A stretch of DNA of 64,000 bases. It comes from Psychrobacillus sp042945595 (GTDB lineage Bacteria; Bacillota; Bacilli; Bacillales_A; Planococcaceae). The position numbers were made by a program, and so were the translations under genes. The stretch spans positions 434,001-498,000 of the forward strand of contig NZ_CP168493.1 of assembly GCF_042945595.1 (NCBI RefSeq), read 5' to 3'. The notes beneath the pieces are model-generated. The model ran no database searches, was not told the origin of the DNA, and saw only the letters and a list, made by a program, of their open reading frames with translations. This document shows positions 24,995-33,498 of this stretch, one piece after another. Numbering within the stretch: position 1 is the first letter of the stretch; every line of letters begins with the position of its first letter.

Positions 24995-26212
24995 TCATTT
25001 TAGATGAGCTTTTATTGGTTTAAAAGTAAATTGAATGACCGTCTCTTTTCCAAATTTATTTATAACGTCAATGGTTCCTTTCATCGCCCTCACAATATTG
25101 AAAGCAACTGTCATCCCATGGCTAGTCATTTTTAATTGTTCTTCATTCCTCCTTTCATCTGTATTTTGTATCGAAATCATTATATTAGTTCCAGTATCTA
25201 CTGTTTCTATTAATAAAGCACCACCATTGGGCATACATTCAATAAAATATTTTATTATATTAATAAAGCATTGGTGAAATTTTGAACGGTCACCTTCCAT
25301 TAACTTTGTTGAAAGTAAATTAGTGGATACTTTTACTGAATAATAGTTAGCTAAAGGCTGCAATAAATTAATGACGAGAGTTAGTTCTTTCTGTACATTT
25401 AATGCTTCTACAGAAGAAATAACTGGTTTGGAGTAGGCTAAATAATCCTGTATGATTCTTTCTGCAGAATCCAATTCATTTTTTAAAATGGACAGATATT
25501 GATTTCTTTTTTCTTGATTTAGAGAATCTTTGTCAAGAAGTTCTATAAATCCAATAGAAGTTGTAAGAGGATTCCGAATCTCATGAGAAATTGCAGCCCC
25601 CATTTGCTCAACTGCTTCCATTTTTTCAGCTTTGACTAAGAGTTGTTGTAAAAGTATATTGTTTTCGATCATTTCGATTATATAAGAAATCATGGCAACA
25701 CCTAACGGAGGTACAATTATATAGGCAAAAAACAAATCTAGCATTTTATCAGAAGATGCCACAGATAGTGCTAAGACTAAAATACCTCCACTTATAAACA
25801 AAGTAATACCTGCGGAAAGCAGTATGCGGTATTTAGAAGTGAGCTTAAGAAACCAAGGGTACATAAACCAAAGGATAAAACTAAAGATTGAATAGACTAC
25901 AAGGGACAAATAGAACCCAAAATCAATTCCATGGACTCCACGTAAGGCGATGAGTATCAGAGCGAGTATAGGACTTAGTCTCATATAGAGGCTCCCTATT
26001 ATAAAAGGGACAATTCTTAAATCTAATACTAAATCATCACTTAGATGATAGGGGAATAAATAACAGAGTATTAAGGAAACGGCAAAATAAAATATAGCTG
26101 TGCTCTTGTCTAAACGAACGCTACCGAACCTTTTAGATATAAAAAAGCAAAAGAAAAATAAAATGATTAATAAGGCAAGATTAAATAGAAAATGCATCGT
26201 TATGATTTCCAA
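24995..26212 (-). CDS. Histidine-kinase paralogue with degenerate ATP-binding domain
   Basis: A 405-residue paralogue of the kinase just downstream, similar throughout the membrane half and the H box (His210 in AAISHEIRNPLTT). The catalytic domain is damaged by comparison: the N box reads NIIKYFIE with the second Asn replaced, the DTGAGM G1 box is replaced by NTDERRN, the F box is deleted and the Gly-rich G2 box is replaced by TSHGMTV. It should not bind ATP normally but could still be phosphorylated on His210 by its partner or form heterodimers. The start is TTG at 26212 after AGAGGT. There is no frameshift, which argues against a random pseudogene. Confidence 0.8.
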   Translation of the reverse strand: MEIITMHFLFNLALLIILFFFCFFISKRFGSVRLDKSTAIFYFAVSLILCYLFPYHLSDDLVLDLRIVPFIIGSLYMRLSPILALILIALRGVHGIDFGFYLSLVVYSIFSFILWFMYPWFLKLTSKYRILLSAGITLFISGGILVLALSVASSDKMLDLFFAYIIVPPLGVAMISYIIEMIENNILLQQLLVKAEKMEAVEQMGAAISHEIRNPLTTSIGFIELLDKDSLNQEKRNQYLSILKNELDSAERIIQDYLAYSKPVISSVEALNVQKELTLVINLLQPLANYYSVKVSTNLLSTKLMEGDRSKFHQCFINIIKYFIECMPNGGALLIETVDTGTNIMISIQNTDERRNEEQLKMTSHGMTVAFNIVRAMKGTIDVINKFGKETVIQFTFKPIKAHLK

Positions 26213-26320
26213 GTTTATACCTCTTTTACTAATGTTTATAAATTAATAGTACCTATATAAAGTGAAATATACAATGCTTGTTAAATAATTATTTAGAATA
26301 TTCTTTTATGTCTATTAATG

Positions 26321-26363
26321 AAAAAACACCCCGACCTATTTGAAATAGGTCGGGGTGTTTTTT
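26321..26363 (-). terminator. Terminator of the gene at 26366
   Basis: A near-continuous palindrome (arm AAAACACCCCGACCTATTT, tight loop at 26342) is flanked by A and T runs and can act in both directions. Confidence 0.88.
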
Positions 26364-26365
26364 GG

Positions 26366-26800
26366 CTACTCCATTTTATTGAAAAAAGTAATCAGTTGTT
26401 TTGGGGTAGGGGATTGAATTTTATACATTAATTCTCTATCTCCACTGTTTTCTATTCTTGGGATGATGGATTCAATTACATTGAATTTCCAGAAAGAGGG
26501 TTTGCTCTTAGTGCTTTTTTCTGTTTCAGAAGTCATCATTTTTCGTTGGAAAGAGTGAAGTTTTGCCATTAGAAACTTATCTTTTACACGAATAAGTAAG
26601 TACCCTTCATCTTTTTCGTGATTATATTTTTTCATAAGAGATTCACCGAGTTCAAATGTGTTGGATTTATTTTGAACGGATGGTGAAATAACAAAAATAT
26701 TCCCTTTACGAAACACAGAAGTATTGGCTACTTGACGGAGACCTAAATCATTTATTAGAAAATCCAGGTTCACTTGCGATGCTGAACTAGCGACGGACAT
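26366..26800 (-). CDS. Conserved-looking protein of unknown function
   Basis: A 144-residue soluble protein, predicted from the ATG at 26800 because AAAGGAGGT lies 6-7 nt upstream. The frame continues without a stop to 26917, but that stretch has no ribosome binding site. No signal peptide or membrane segment is present. The central part alternates strands (KGNIFVISPS, EGYLLIRVKDKFLMAKL) with a polar Ser/Thr/Lys linker near residues 90-105. I recognise no family. It is a single gene with its own terminator. Confidence 0.6.
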   Translation of the reverse strand: MSVASSASQVNLDFLINDLGLRQVANTSVFRKGNIFVISPSVQNKSNTFELGESLMKKYNHEKDEGYLLIRVKDKFLMAKLHSFQRKMMTSETEKSTKSKPSFWKFNVIESIIPRIENSGDRELMYKIQSPTPKQLITFFNKME

Positions 26801-27427
26801 ATGAATACCTCCTTTACATTTACACGGACTCATACTATAAGTATACCCTAACTCGTATATAATATCTTCAATTTTGGGAATATTTTCTTTATAAATAAGT
26901 CGAAAACTCGTTTTCATTGCATAATAAAATAGTTAAGGTAACAGTGGGAACGCATAAGAACGCTATCCAACAACCAAAAATGAAATAGTTCTTTTATTAT
27001 GCTATGTATGACTTATTCAATTATATGTTGTATTATGCATCAGGAATGCGAATTATATTAGTAAGCTTATTAATTCATATTTAATAATTGTTTGTTTATT
27101 ACTAACAATTGTTATGATTGGGCTACAACTGTTATACAAGAATTTTTGAAAAATGTCATTTCTAAAATAACCATAGCATCTTAATGTTTGTCCAGTCAAA
27201 GTGAATAGCTTACTGAAGCTTCGCTTGACTCTATGGAAATAATTTTGAGCAGTAAAGGGCATTTAGCAAGGCTTTTGGTAAGCTAAACTTATAGAAGTAA
27301 GCTAATTTTAAAATAATGTGTAATTTTTTTAGGAAAACCAGGTTCCGAACAAATGGAATCCGATTTTATTCATTTCACACGGCAATGCTGAGCAGAATCA
27401 TAGTAAGAATAGATGTATTTTATTTTC
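26801..27427. other. Gene-poor interval upstream of the ECF sigma gene
   Basis: About 630 bp of very AT-rich sequence without a supportable gene. A 69-codon minus-strand frame (27053-27262) lacks a ribosome binding site and recognisable composition. A few short AT-rich inverted repeats are present, none with a clear function. Confidence 0.4.
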
Positions 27428-27456
27428 TGAAAACTTTTCTTAAAGTTGTATGTCTA
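27428..27456 (+). promoter_or_regulatory. Candidate ECF-type (autoregulated) promoter
   Basis: TGAAAACTTTT (27428-27438) followed 17 nt after the core by GTCTAA (27452-27457) follows the TGAAAC-N16/17-CGTC pattern of Firmicute ECF sigma factors. It is placed 30-40 nt before the sigma gene, so autoregulation is the natural inference. Confidence 0.55.
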
Positions 27457-27488
27457 ATAGATAGGGACAACTGAAATGAGGTGAAATC

Positions 27489-28010
27489 TTGAGCGAAAAG
27501 AAACTGGTGCTAAAAGCAATAATAGGCGATGAAGAAGCATTTTTAGAATTAATCCATTCATATGAAGAAGCATTGTACCGAACAGCTATATCTTTTTTAA
27601 AAAATGAAGGAGATGCACTAGAGGCAGTCCAGGAAGTGACATATAGGGCATACCGAAGTATAAAAACAGTGAAAGAGCCTGCTTATTTTAAGACATGGCT
27701 AATCCGGATTATGATGAACTATTGCCAGGATGTCTTAAAGAAAAGTAAGAGGGAAGTATTTGAGGAATATTTAATTAGCATCCAAGGAGTAAGTGAAGAT
27801 TTCACTTTTTTAGAGGTGGAGGAAGCTCTACTAAATCTTTCAGAGTACGAAAGAGAGCTATTGCACTTGAAGTATTTTGAAGATGTCAAAATAAAGGACA
27901 TCGCCGTTATGTGGAATACACCGGAAGGAACAATCAAAACGAGGCTACATAAGGCATTACGTGCATTTAGGAACCATTTTGAAGAGAAAGGGGAGGTTAA
28001 ACGTGTTTGA
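27489..28010 (+). CDS. ECF-type sigma-70 family RNA polymerase sigma factor
   Basis: A 173-residue ECF sigma factor. Region 2 runs from about residue 8 to 75 (EEAFLELIHSYEEALYRTAIS, then AVQEVTYRAYRSI). Region 4, a C-terminal HTH at about 110-165, contains LLHLKYFEDVKIKDIA and the recognition stretch TPEGTIKTRLHKALR. The start is TTG at 27489 with GAGGTG 5 nt before. It overlaps the next gene, a membrane anti-sigma factor, by 8 nt, the standard cell-envelope-sensing arrangement. Confidence 0.93.
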   Translation: MSEKKLVLKAIIGDEEAFLELIHSYEEALYRTAISFLKNEGDALEAVQEVTYRAYRSIKTVKEPAYFKTWLIRIMMNYCQDVLKKSKREVFEEYLISIQGVSEDFTFLEVEEALLNLSEYERELLHLKYFEDVKIKDIAVMWNTPEGTIKTRLHKALRAFRNHFEEKGEVKRV

Positions 28011-29382
28011 GGAGGAAGAAAAGAAATTGGAGCAGAGGAAAAAAACGATCGATAAAGTAGATGTGCCAATGGAAAAGCTACATTTTGCAGTAAGAAATGG
28101 TTTTGAGAAAGCGAAAAAGGAACGAGCATTAAAAAGAAAAAAGTTAATAAAACGGAGTTCATGGTCAGTTTTTGTTGCTGCAATCCTTCTCATCTCATTT
28201 ATCACATCGATCAGTGTTTCTCCCGCATTCGCTAATAAAGTTGCATCGATACCTGGGTTGGATCGGATAGTTGCGCTTATACAACAAGATAAAGGGTTAG
28301 TAGCAGCGATTGAAAATGACTACTACCAACCAATAAATAAGTCGCAAGAAAAAAATGGTATTACAGTGACACTTGATGGAGTAATTGCTGATGACAAAGG
28401 AATAGTTATTTTTTACTCTGTACATTCAAAAGAAGTTGATCTGAACTCTATAGAATTAAAGTATCTTCAATTATGGTCGGGGATAAACGGCGGAGAACGT
28501 TGGGAATTCATTAATTCAGTCCTACCGTTGACACCAAATCAAGCCCCTGATTTTTATAGCGGGTCTATGCATATTGATAAGGTTACACATAAAAAGGATC
28601 TCTCTTGGAAGATAGGATTAAAGAATGGTGAAAGAATAGAAAACTTTAAAATTCCATTTACTTATAAAACGATGGATATAGAGAGTAAGGATATTATTGT
28701 AAACAAAGAAGTTACGGTTGAAGGACAACATTTTAAAGTAAAGGATTTAATCGTCGACCCAATACGTACGGTTGTTAGGATAGAAGAAGATCCTAGTAAC
28801 ACAAAGAAACTTCTTGCTTGTCCATTTGATGAATTAGAACTGGTCGACGAATTGGGTAGGAAATGGTCAGCTATCCCTTGTAATGCATATAAGCCCTTAG
28901 AGAAAGGGAATGTATGGGAAGTGCCTCTAAAAGAATCTTTTTACTTTTATAATCCGAAAAAATTAACATTAACATTTGGAAAAATTGCAGCGATGGATAA
29001 AGATGAAGCTTATATCTTAATCGATGCCATATCGAAAAAGTTTGATAAACTGCCTTCAACTTCAATATTCTCAGACTTGAAAGTGAAAGATGCAAGAGTT
29101 AGTTTTACAGTAATAGGCGATAAGGATTACAATATGAATGTTGTTTATCTTCCAAAATTTATAGACGCCAATGAAAAAGAATTCTATATAAACTATGGAG
29201 GACGTACACCAATTGTTTCTAACTATGTAAAAGGCTCAATGATTAACATTTCAGAAGTTGAAAAGAAAATTGAATTTGATTTGCCCAACAAGTCTTTTAC
29301 AACCTTTAAAAATCCAATACGATTAGATCTCGAATTTTACCCATCGTGGATTGAAGAGAATGTACAGGTGGAAATAAAATAG
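28003..29382 (+). CDS. Membrane anti-sigma factor, DUF4179-type
   Basis: A 459-residue protein, read from GTG at 28003 with GGGGAGG at 6-nt spacing; a longer frame begins inside the sigma gene but has no ribosome binding site. About 45 charged cytosolic residues precede one membrane helix (WSVFVAAILLISFITSIS), followed by a large extracellular domain. The part just after the helix (SPAFANKVASIPGLDRIV) is typical of DUF4179 anti-sigma factors. It should hold the ECF sigma factor at the membrane and release it on envelope stress. The ligand is unknown. Confidence 0.85.
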   Translation: MFEEEEKKLEQRKKTIDKVDVPMEKLHFAVRNGFEKAKKERALKRKKLIKRSSWSVFVAAILLISFITSISVSPAFANKVASIPGLDRIVALIQQDKGLVAAIENDYYQPINKSQEKNGITVTLDGVIADDKGIVIFYSVHSKEVDLNSIELKYLQLWSGINGGERWEFINSVLPLTPNQAPDFYSGSMHIDKVTHKKDLSWKIGLKNGERIENFKIPFTYKTMDIESKDIIVNKEVTVEGQHFKVKDLIVDPIRTVVRIEEDPSNTKKLLACPFDELELVDELGRKWSAIPCNAYKPLEKGNVWEVPLKESFYFYNPKKLTLTFGKIAAMDKDEAYILIDAISKKFDKLPSTSIFSDLKVKDARVSFTVIGDKDYNMNVVYLPKFIDANEKEFYINYGGRTPIVSNYVKGSMINISEVEKKIEFDLPNKSFTTFKNPIRLDLEFYPSWIEENVQVEIK

Positions 29383-29391
29383 AAAAACAAC

Positions 29392-29433
29392 GAGGTTCTG
29401 AACAATTTTTCATTGTTCAAGAACCTCATTTTT
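29392..29433 (+). terminator. Terminator between convergent genes
   Basis: GAGGTTCT-GAACAAT pairs with ATTGTTC-AAGAACCTC with a one-base bulge and is followed by T-rich sequence. It probably serves the sigma operon and the convergent secreted-protein gene. Confidence 0.75.
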
Positions 29434-29445
29434 CAATAAGTCGAT

Positions 29446-30816
29446 TTAATACATATTCACAATACCAACCTGATCTATTTTAAATTCCATATATCCGGTT
29501 GGTTGAACAGTGAAATACATTTTATTTTCACCATTCATAAGAGGTCCATAATAATTATTTTCTACCTCCACATTAATAGATGCGATATATTCCACTTGGG
29601 AACCACTTCTTCCGATTTCTGTTAACTTAATGAATTCGACTTTTTTAATGCCTTTTTTAAATTCAGTTATATTAAAAGTAGAGTAGGGAAGAAACTGATT
29701 TTGTGCAACCTTTAAATCAACAAGTAAGTAATTGAAAAGAATTGAAATAGGATTTATATTACCTGCGATATCCAAATCCCAATATGGTTCTTTGCTAACT
29801 CGCCATCCAACTTTTTCAACATATTGATATTCGACAATATACTTTTGCTTTTCTTTCATCTCTCCGAAAGGAACAGTTACTCGGTAAAATGTTGTGTTTT
29901 TATCGGTCTTAATGAACTCTGCATTAGCTTTTGTCCATTCCTCTAATGAACCACCGTCCGCTTCAATCTGAGCAAGTTTTCCTTTGTATTCAATAATTCC
30001 TCGGTCTTTTATAAACTGCTCGGCAGCAGATGGGGTCATCGATTGTGTTAAGTAGTTTACCAATTTGTTTTTGGTATCAATTTTGCTCGATAGGTAACGA
30101 TACGTAGAGCCATTGAAAGAAAACGTTTTGTACTCACCAGTTCCATATTCCCCACCAGCTTGAACATAGCTTGAAGCTGTCTTAAATTTCGCCGCCATTT
30201 CGATAGCTATTTTTGCGGAAATTGCTGTACTTTTCTCTTGTTTAGGCTCTTTTCTAATTTTCCATCCTATCTTGTTCACATATTGATACTCAACTATGAA
30301 GTCTTGCTTTACACTAGTATTCCATACAGGTACAGTTAATCGATAATAAATCGTATTCTTTTCTGTTTTCACATACTGAGCAGCAGCTTTTTCCCACTGT
30401 AATAAAGATCCACCATCTGCTTCTATTTGAGCTAATTTACCTTTATATTCAATAATTCCTCGACTTTTAATAAACTGCTCCACTTCAGAAGGAACTAAAA
30501 CCTTCTCTAAATAGTTCTTTAACTCTTTTTTTGTATCGATCGAGCTGGATAAATAGCGATATGTTTTTTGATTATAAGAAAATGTTTTATATTCATCTTT
30601 CTTATAATCACCACCACGCTGTACATAATTGGATACCTTATTAAATTCAACTGCTAGATTAATAGCTTGTTTTGTTGTTAAATCATTCTGTTGTTTAGCG
30701 TTTTGTTCAACTTTCGATTGTTCTTTCGCTAAAACGAGTGCATTTTGCGAAAATGGGATGCCTAACAAGATGATCGTTAATACTGTAATTAAAAGCTTTT
30801 TACTATTTCCAATCAT
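29446..30816 (-). CDS. Secreted protein with two IseA/YoeB-like domains
   Basis: The 456-residue precursor has a signal peptide (Lys-Lys then LLITVLTIILLGIPFSQNALV, cleavage near ALVLA). Two similar segments follow, at about 47-195 and 200-345. Each has YKTFSYNQKTYRYLSS-like sequence and the almost identical block RGIIEYKGKLAQIEADGGSL. This matches the fold of IseA (YoeB), the B. subtilis inhibitor of DL-endopeptidases in the cell wall, normally a single domain. The last 110 residues are a separate unassigned domain. It lies next to an envelope-stress-type ECF operon, which suits a wall-hydrolase regulator. The assignment rests on motif similarity. Confidence 0.65.
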   Translation of the reverse strand: MIGNSKKLLITVLTIILLGIPFSQNALVLAKEQSKVEQNAKQQNDLTTKQAINLAVEFNKVSNYVQRGGDYKKDEYKTFSYNQKTYRYLSSSIDTKKELKNYLEKVLVPSEVEQFIKSRGIIEYKGKLAQIEADGGSLLQWEKAAAQYVKTEKNTIYYRLTVPVWNTSVKQDFIVEYQYVNKIGWKIRKEPKQEKSTAISAKIAIEMAAKFKTASSYVQAGGEYGTGEYKTFSFNGSTYRYLSSKIDTKNKLVNYLTQSMTPSAAEQFIKDRGIIEYKGKLAQIEADGGSLEEWTKANAEFIKTDKNTTFYRVTVPFGEMKEKQKYIVEYQYVEKVGWRVSKEPYWDLDIAGNINPISILFNYLLVDLKVAQNQFLPYSTFNITEFKKGIKKVEFIKLTEIGRSGSQVEYIASINVEVENNYYGPLMNGENKMYFTVQPTGYMEFKIDQVGIVNMY

Positions 30817-30943
30817 TAAATAATCCCTCCATAAATTGATATAATTGCTAACATTTAATTAGACGTCATCAACCACGTGCCGTTACATTAAAAAAACTTT
30901 TTTCTACCTTTTATAAATAGTACACATAGGCAGAGATTATTCA

Positions 30944-30989
30944 TAAAAAAACTGCAGCTACTCATATTTCTACGAGTATCGCTGCAGTT
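30944..30989 (-). terminator. Terminator of the SbsC-like gene
   Basis: On the minus strand AACTGCAGC/GCTGCAGTT closes a hairpin with an inner ACTC/GAGT pairing and leads into seven T. Confidence 0.8.
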
Positions 30990-30998
30990 AGTAATATT

Positions 30999-32093
30999 TT
31001 ATTCTTCATCTTCCATGTCAGATTGATCTAGCACATCTTCGTATTTCCAGTTGCCAGCGTCATCTTTTGCTAAAAGGTAAGCAGTAGAATATTCAAGTGT
31101 TTCCTTTTCATCAATAATTGCCTTTTGACTTTGGGTAACTAATGCAGAACCATTTATAATATAATGAACTTCTAAACCTAGAGTCTCATATTTTACATCA
31201 AAGTCTTTAAAAGTTGCCCCTATTATTTCTTTTAGAGTGTCATAACCAGGATATTCTGTGCTATAAAGACCAAGCATTGCGTCAAGGTTCTCAGCATTTG
31301 CATACTCATCGGACTTTTTGAAAAACTCAATAATTTCTTTCTCTTGTGCTAGAAAGTTTAAATCTTTTCTAATACTTTCTTGATAAGCATCATATAAATC
31401 ATTAATGATTGCATCGTCTTCAATTGCATCTAATGAATCAAAGAATACAGAAACCTTTGATTCTACAGTTTTTTGATCAGCTTTTTTAGTAATCAAATTG
31501 TCTAATTCATCTAGGTGCATTTTTGCAGTAATTACATATTTGGATGATTGAAGAGCCTTTTCACCAGGTGTTTTGTATTTAGTTAATATTGCATCTCGTG
31601 TTGATTTTCCGTAAACACGGTAGAGTAAAATTGCTTGTTTACGAATTTCACTAGATAATTCATGATAATTTTTTTCTGTTACATCAGAAGTTGGGTTTGC
31701 TGCATATAAGGTATTGAATTGGTTTGCTTTATCTACAATTTTTTTTCCCGAAGTGATTGCATCAATATAACCCATTGCACGACTATAATGAATCCCAACA
31801 TTATCTTCCAAACGTTTTTCTAACTTTACTTTATCTTTCACACTTACTTTAGCTATTTCTGCCTTTGCTTTTAAGTAAGAATCTTTTGTTGCGTTAAAAA
31901 TTTTCATATCAGGGTTTTTAATTTCTTTCGTAAGTTCATACGAAATTTGCCATTTCAAAGCGCCTGCATTTTGTTCAGCTATTTTTACAAGGGATTCAGC
32001 TTGTGAAACAGAAGCTGCTTCGGCGGTAGATGGAGTAAATATATTTGCTCCAACTAGTCCAGTTGCTAATAAGATAGATAATAATTTTTTCAT
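30999..32093 (-). CDS. Secreted SbsC-like wall-associated protein
   Basis: A 364-residue precursor with a clear signal peptide (MKKLLSILLATGLVGANIF, AXA site at AEA-A). The mature N-terminal half is helical. Its stretches (EQNAGALKWQISYE, RAMGYIDAITSGKKI, YHELSSEIRKQAILLYRVYGKSTRD) resemble the SCWP-binding N-terminal region of the Geobacillus S-layer protein SbsC. The C-terminal third reads like a small beta-rich NTF2/DUF4878-type domain. It may be a wall-bound protein rather than an S-layer subunit, as it is far shorter than SbsC. The gene is monocistronic with AGGGGAA upstream. Confidence 0.6.
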   Translation of the reverse strand: MKKLLSILLATGLVGANIFTPSTAEAASVSQAESLVKIAEQNAGALKWQISYELTKEIKNPDMKIFNATKDSYLKAKAEIAKVSVKDKVKLEKRLEDNVGIHYSRAMGYIDAITSGKKIVDKANQFNTLYAANPTSDVTEKNYHELSSEIRKQAILLYRVYGKSTRDAILTKYKTPGEKALQSSKYVITAKMHLDELDNLITKKADQKTVESKVSVFFDSLDAIEDDAIINDLYDAYQESIRKDLNFLAQEKEIIEFFKKSDEYANAENLDAMLGLYSTEYPGYDTLKEIIGATFKDFDVKYETLGLEVHYIINGSALVTQSQKAIIDEKETLEYSTAYLLAKDDAGNWKYEDVLDQSDMEDEE

Positions 32094-32261
32094 GCATATT
32101 CCCCTAAATTTCGATAGTCTTACAGTATTTGTATTTAGTAAGCCTTAATAAGGATATTGTATTTTTAGGGTTAATACTAGTAAAAAAAGTTGGTTTACAT
32201 ACCGTATATTGGATTATTTATTGTTAAAATTATACGTTTTTTCTATAAAAGTTAATTTTAC

Positions 32262-32567
32262 TTACTTTGTTATGGAAGGGAGTGGGTATTTTAAAGCGTT
32301 TTTCTCCATCTTTTGTTGAGCGGCTTCTTTTAAATCAATATTTAACACATTTGCAAGCTGTAGAAGATAAATAAATACATCCGCTGCCTCGTCTACGATT
32401 GCTTGCTTGTCCTTTTCAATAGCTTCCTCAGCTGAAACCCATTGAAAATGCTCTAGTAGTTCACTTGCTTCTAAAGAAACAGAAATAGCAAGACTACGAG
32501 CATCGTGATTTCCTCCCCAACCTCGATCATCACTGAATTTAAGTATTTTCTCTGTTAGTTCTTTCAT
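32262..32567 (-). CDS. MazG-like nucleotide pyrophosphohydrolase
   Basis: The 101-residue protein is a single MazG-like helical domain related to RS21-C6/dCTPase. Metal-binding acidic residues are recognisable in SLEASELLEHFQW and DEAADVFIYLL (the EXXE...EXXD pattern). Such enzymes hydrolyse non-canonical or excess (d)NTPs to monophosphates. The gene starts 10 nt after a methyltransferase gene and its GAGGAAAAA site overlaps the end of that gene, so they are read together. Confidence 0.85.
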   Translation of the reverse strand: MKELTEKILKFSDDRGWGGNHDARSLAISVSLEASELLEHFQWVSAEEAIEKDKQAIVDEAADVFIYLLQLANVLNIDLKEAAQQKMEKNALKYPLPSITK

Positions 32568-32577
32568 ATATTTTTCC

Positions 32578-33423
32578 TCACTTCGCTAAAAAAGTATAGG
32601 TAGACATCGATTTGACATTGTCTTGGTTTCTAGCTGCTTCTAATAAATAAATTTCCGATTGAATCAATGCTTGAAATTTATGAGGTAAATGATTAGTTGA
32701 CTGAAGCTCTTCCTTGTAACTAGCCAATGTGTTTTCGATTTCCCATTTCCCATCTTGAAGCTGAGATGAGTCAATGGTTTTTTCAGCTACTACTTGCCAT
32801 CCAGCACTTTCTACAATGTTTTGAATGTCTTTTGGTGTGAAGAGTGTTCGAACATTGGATAAGCTACTTTCTTTAAAACATTCATACTGTGCTTGAATGA
32901 GTACGGATAAGAAATGGGGAAGTTGTTCATTTGTCCGAACTCTTGTGTCCCATTCAGCAAAGCATAGTAAGTGTCCCCATTTTTTTATTTTCTTCAATAT
33001 GTCATGGAGCTCTTTTGGTGATTTCAAGTACCAAGAACAATGAGACAGGACAATATAATCAAAGGATTTATCTGGGAAATCCATTTCTGCTGAGAGTACA
33101 TCTGTTTCAAAATTTACTTTTATACGGCTTCCTATAGAAGAATTCTTCAAAAAATCGATAGAGTCACCTACTGTAACAGGGCTACCGTAATCAGGCGATG
33201 CTATATCAATTCCATGTACAACACCTTCATCCCCGACAATGTATGCCAAAACTGCTGTTGTATCTCCTTGGCCGCAGCCAATTTCCAACACCTTGCTTCC
33301 AGATTTAATATCCCAAAATTCTACTAACTTCAATCGATGCTCTGTTTGCACACTTTGAATACTAGGATCATATTCATTTGGTGGCATGCACTTAACAATC
33401 TCTGCAATCATACGAGTACTCAT
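32578..33423 (-). CDS. Class I SAM-dependent methyltransferase
   Basis: A 281-residue protein with the canonical SAM-binding motif I VLEIGCGQGDTT near residue 45, the acidic end of strand 2 in HGIDIASPDYG, and motif post-I/II around FDYIVLSHCSWYL. The substrate is not predictable; the fold is of the Methyltransf_11/25 type. It is co-transcribed with the MazG-like gene downstream. Confidence 0.82.
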   Translation of the reverse strand: MSTRMIAEIVKCMPPNEYDPSIQSVQTEHRLKLVEFWDIKSGSKVLEIGCGQGDTTAVLAYIVGDEGVVHGIDIASPDYGSPVTVGDSIDFLKNSSIGSRIKVNFETDVLSAEMDFPDKSFDYIVLSHCSWYLKSPKELHDILKKIKKWGHLLCFAEWDTRVRTNEQLPHFLSVLIQAQYECFKESSLSNVRTLFTPKDIQNIVESAGWQVVAEKTIDSSQLQDGKWEIENTLASYKEELQSTNHLPHKFQALIQSEIYLLEAARNQDNVKSMSTYTFLAK

Positions 33424-33498
33424 TCCATCACCCCTTATAAAAGCATTTTACACTGTGTTTAGGAGATTTTACATAAGTTGATTAATAATTTAAATACT

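Noticed and set aside
24995..26212. Second kinase gene as a simple pseudogene
   Set aside because: The frame is intact over 405 codons with conserved membrane and H-box regions, so a pseudokinase is more likely than random decay, though not proven.
27053..27262. 69-codon minus-strand ORF in the interval before the sigma gene
   Set aside because: No ribosome binding site, no recognisable motif and composition like the surrounding AT-rich DNA.
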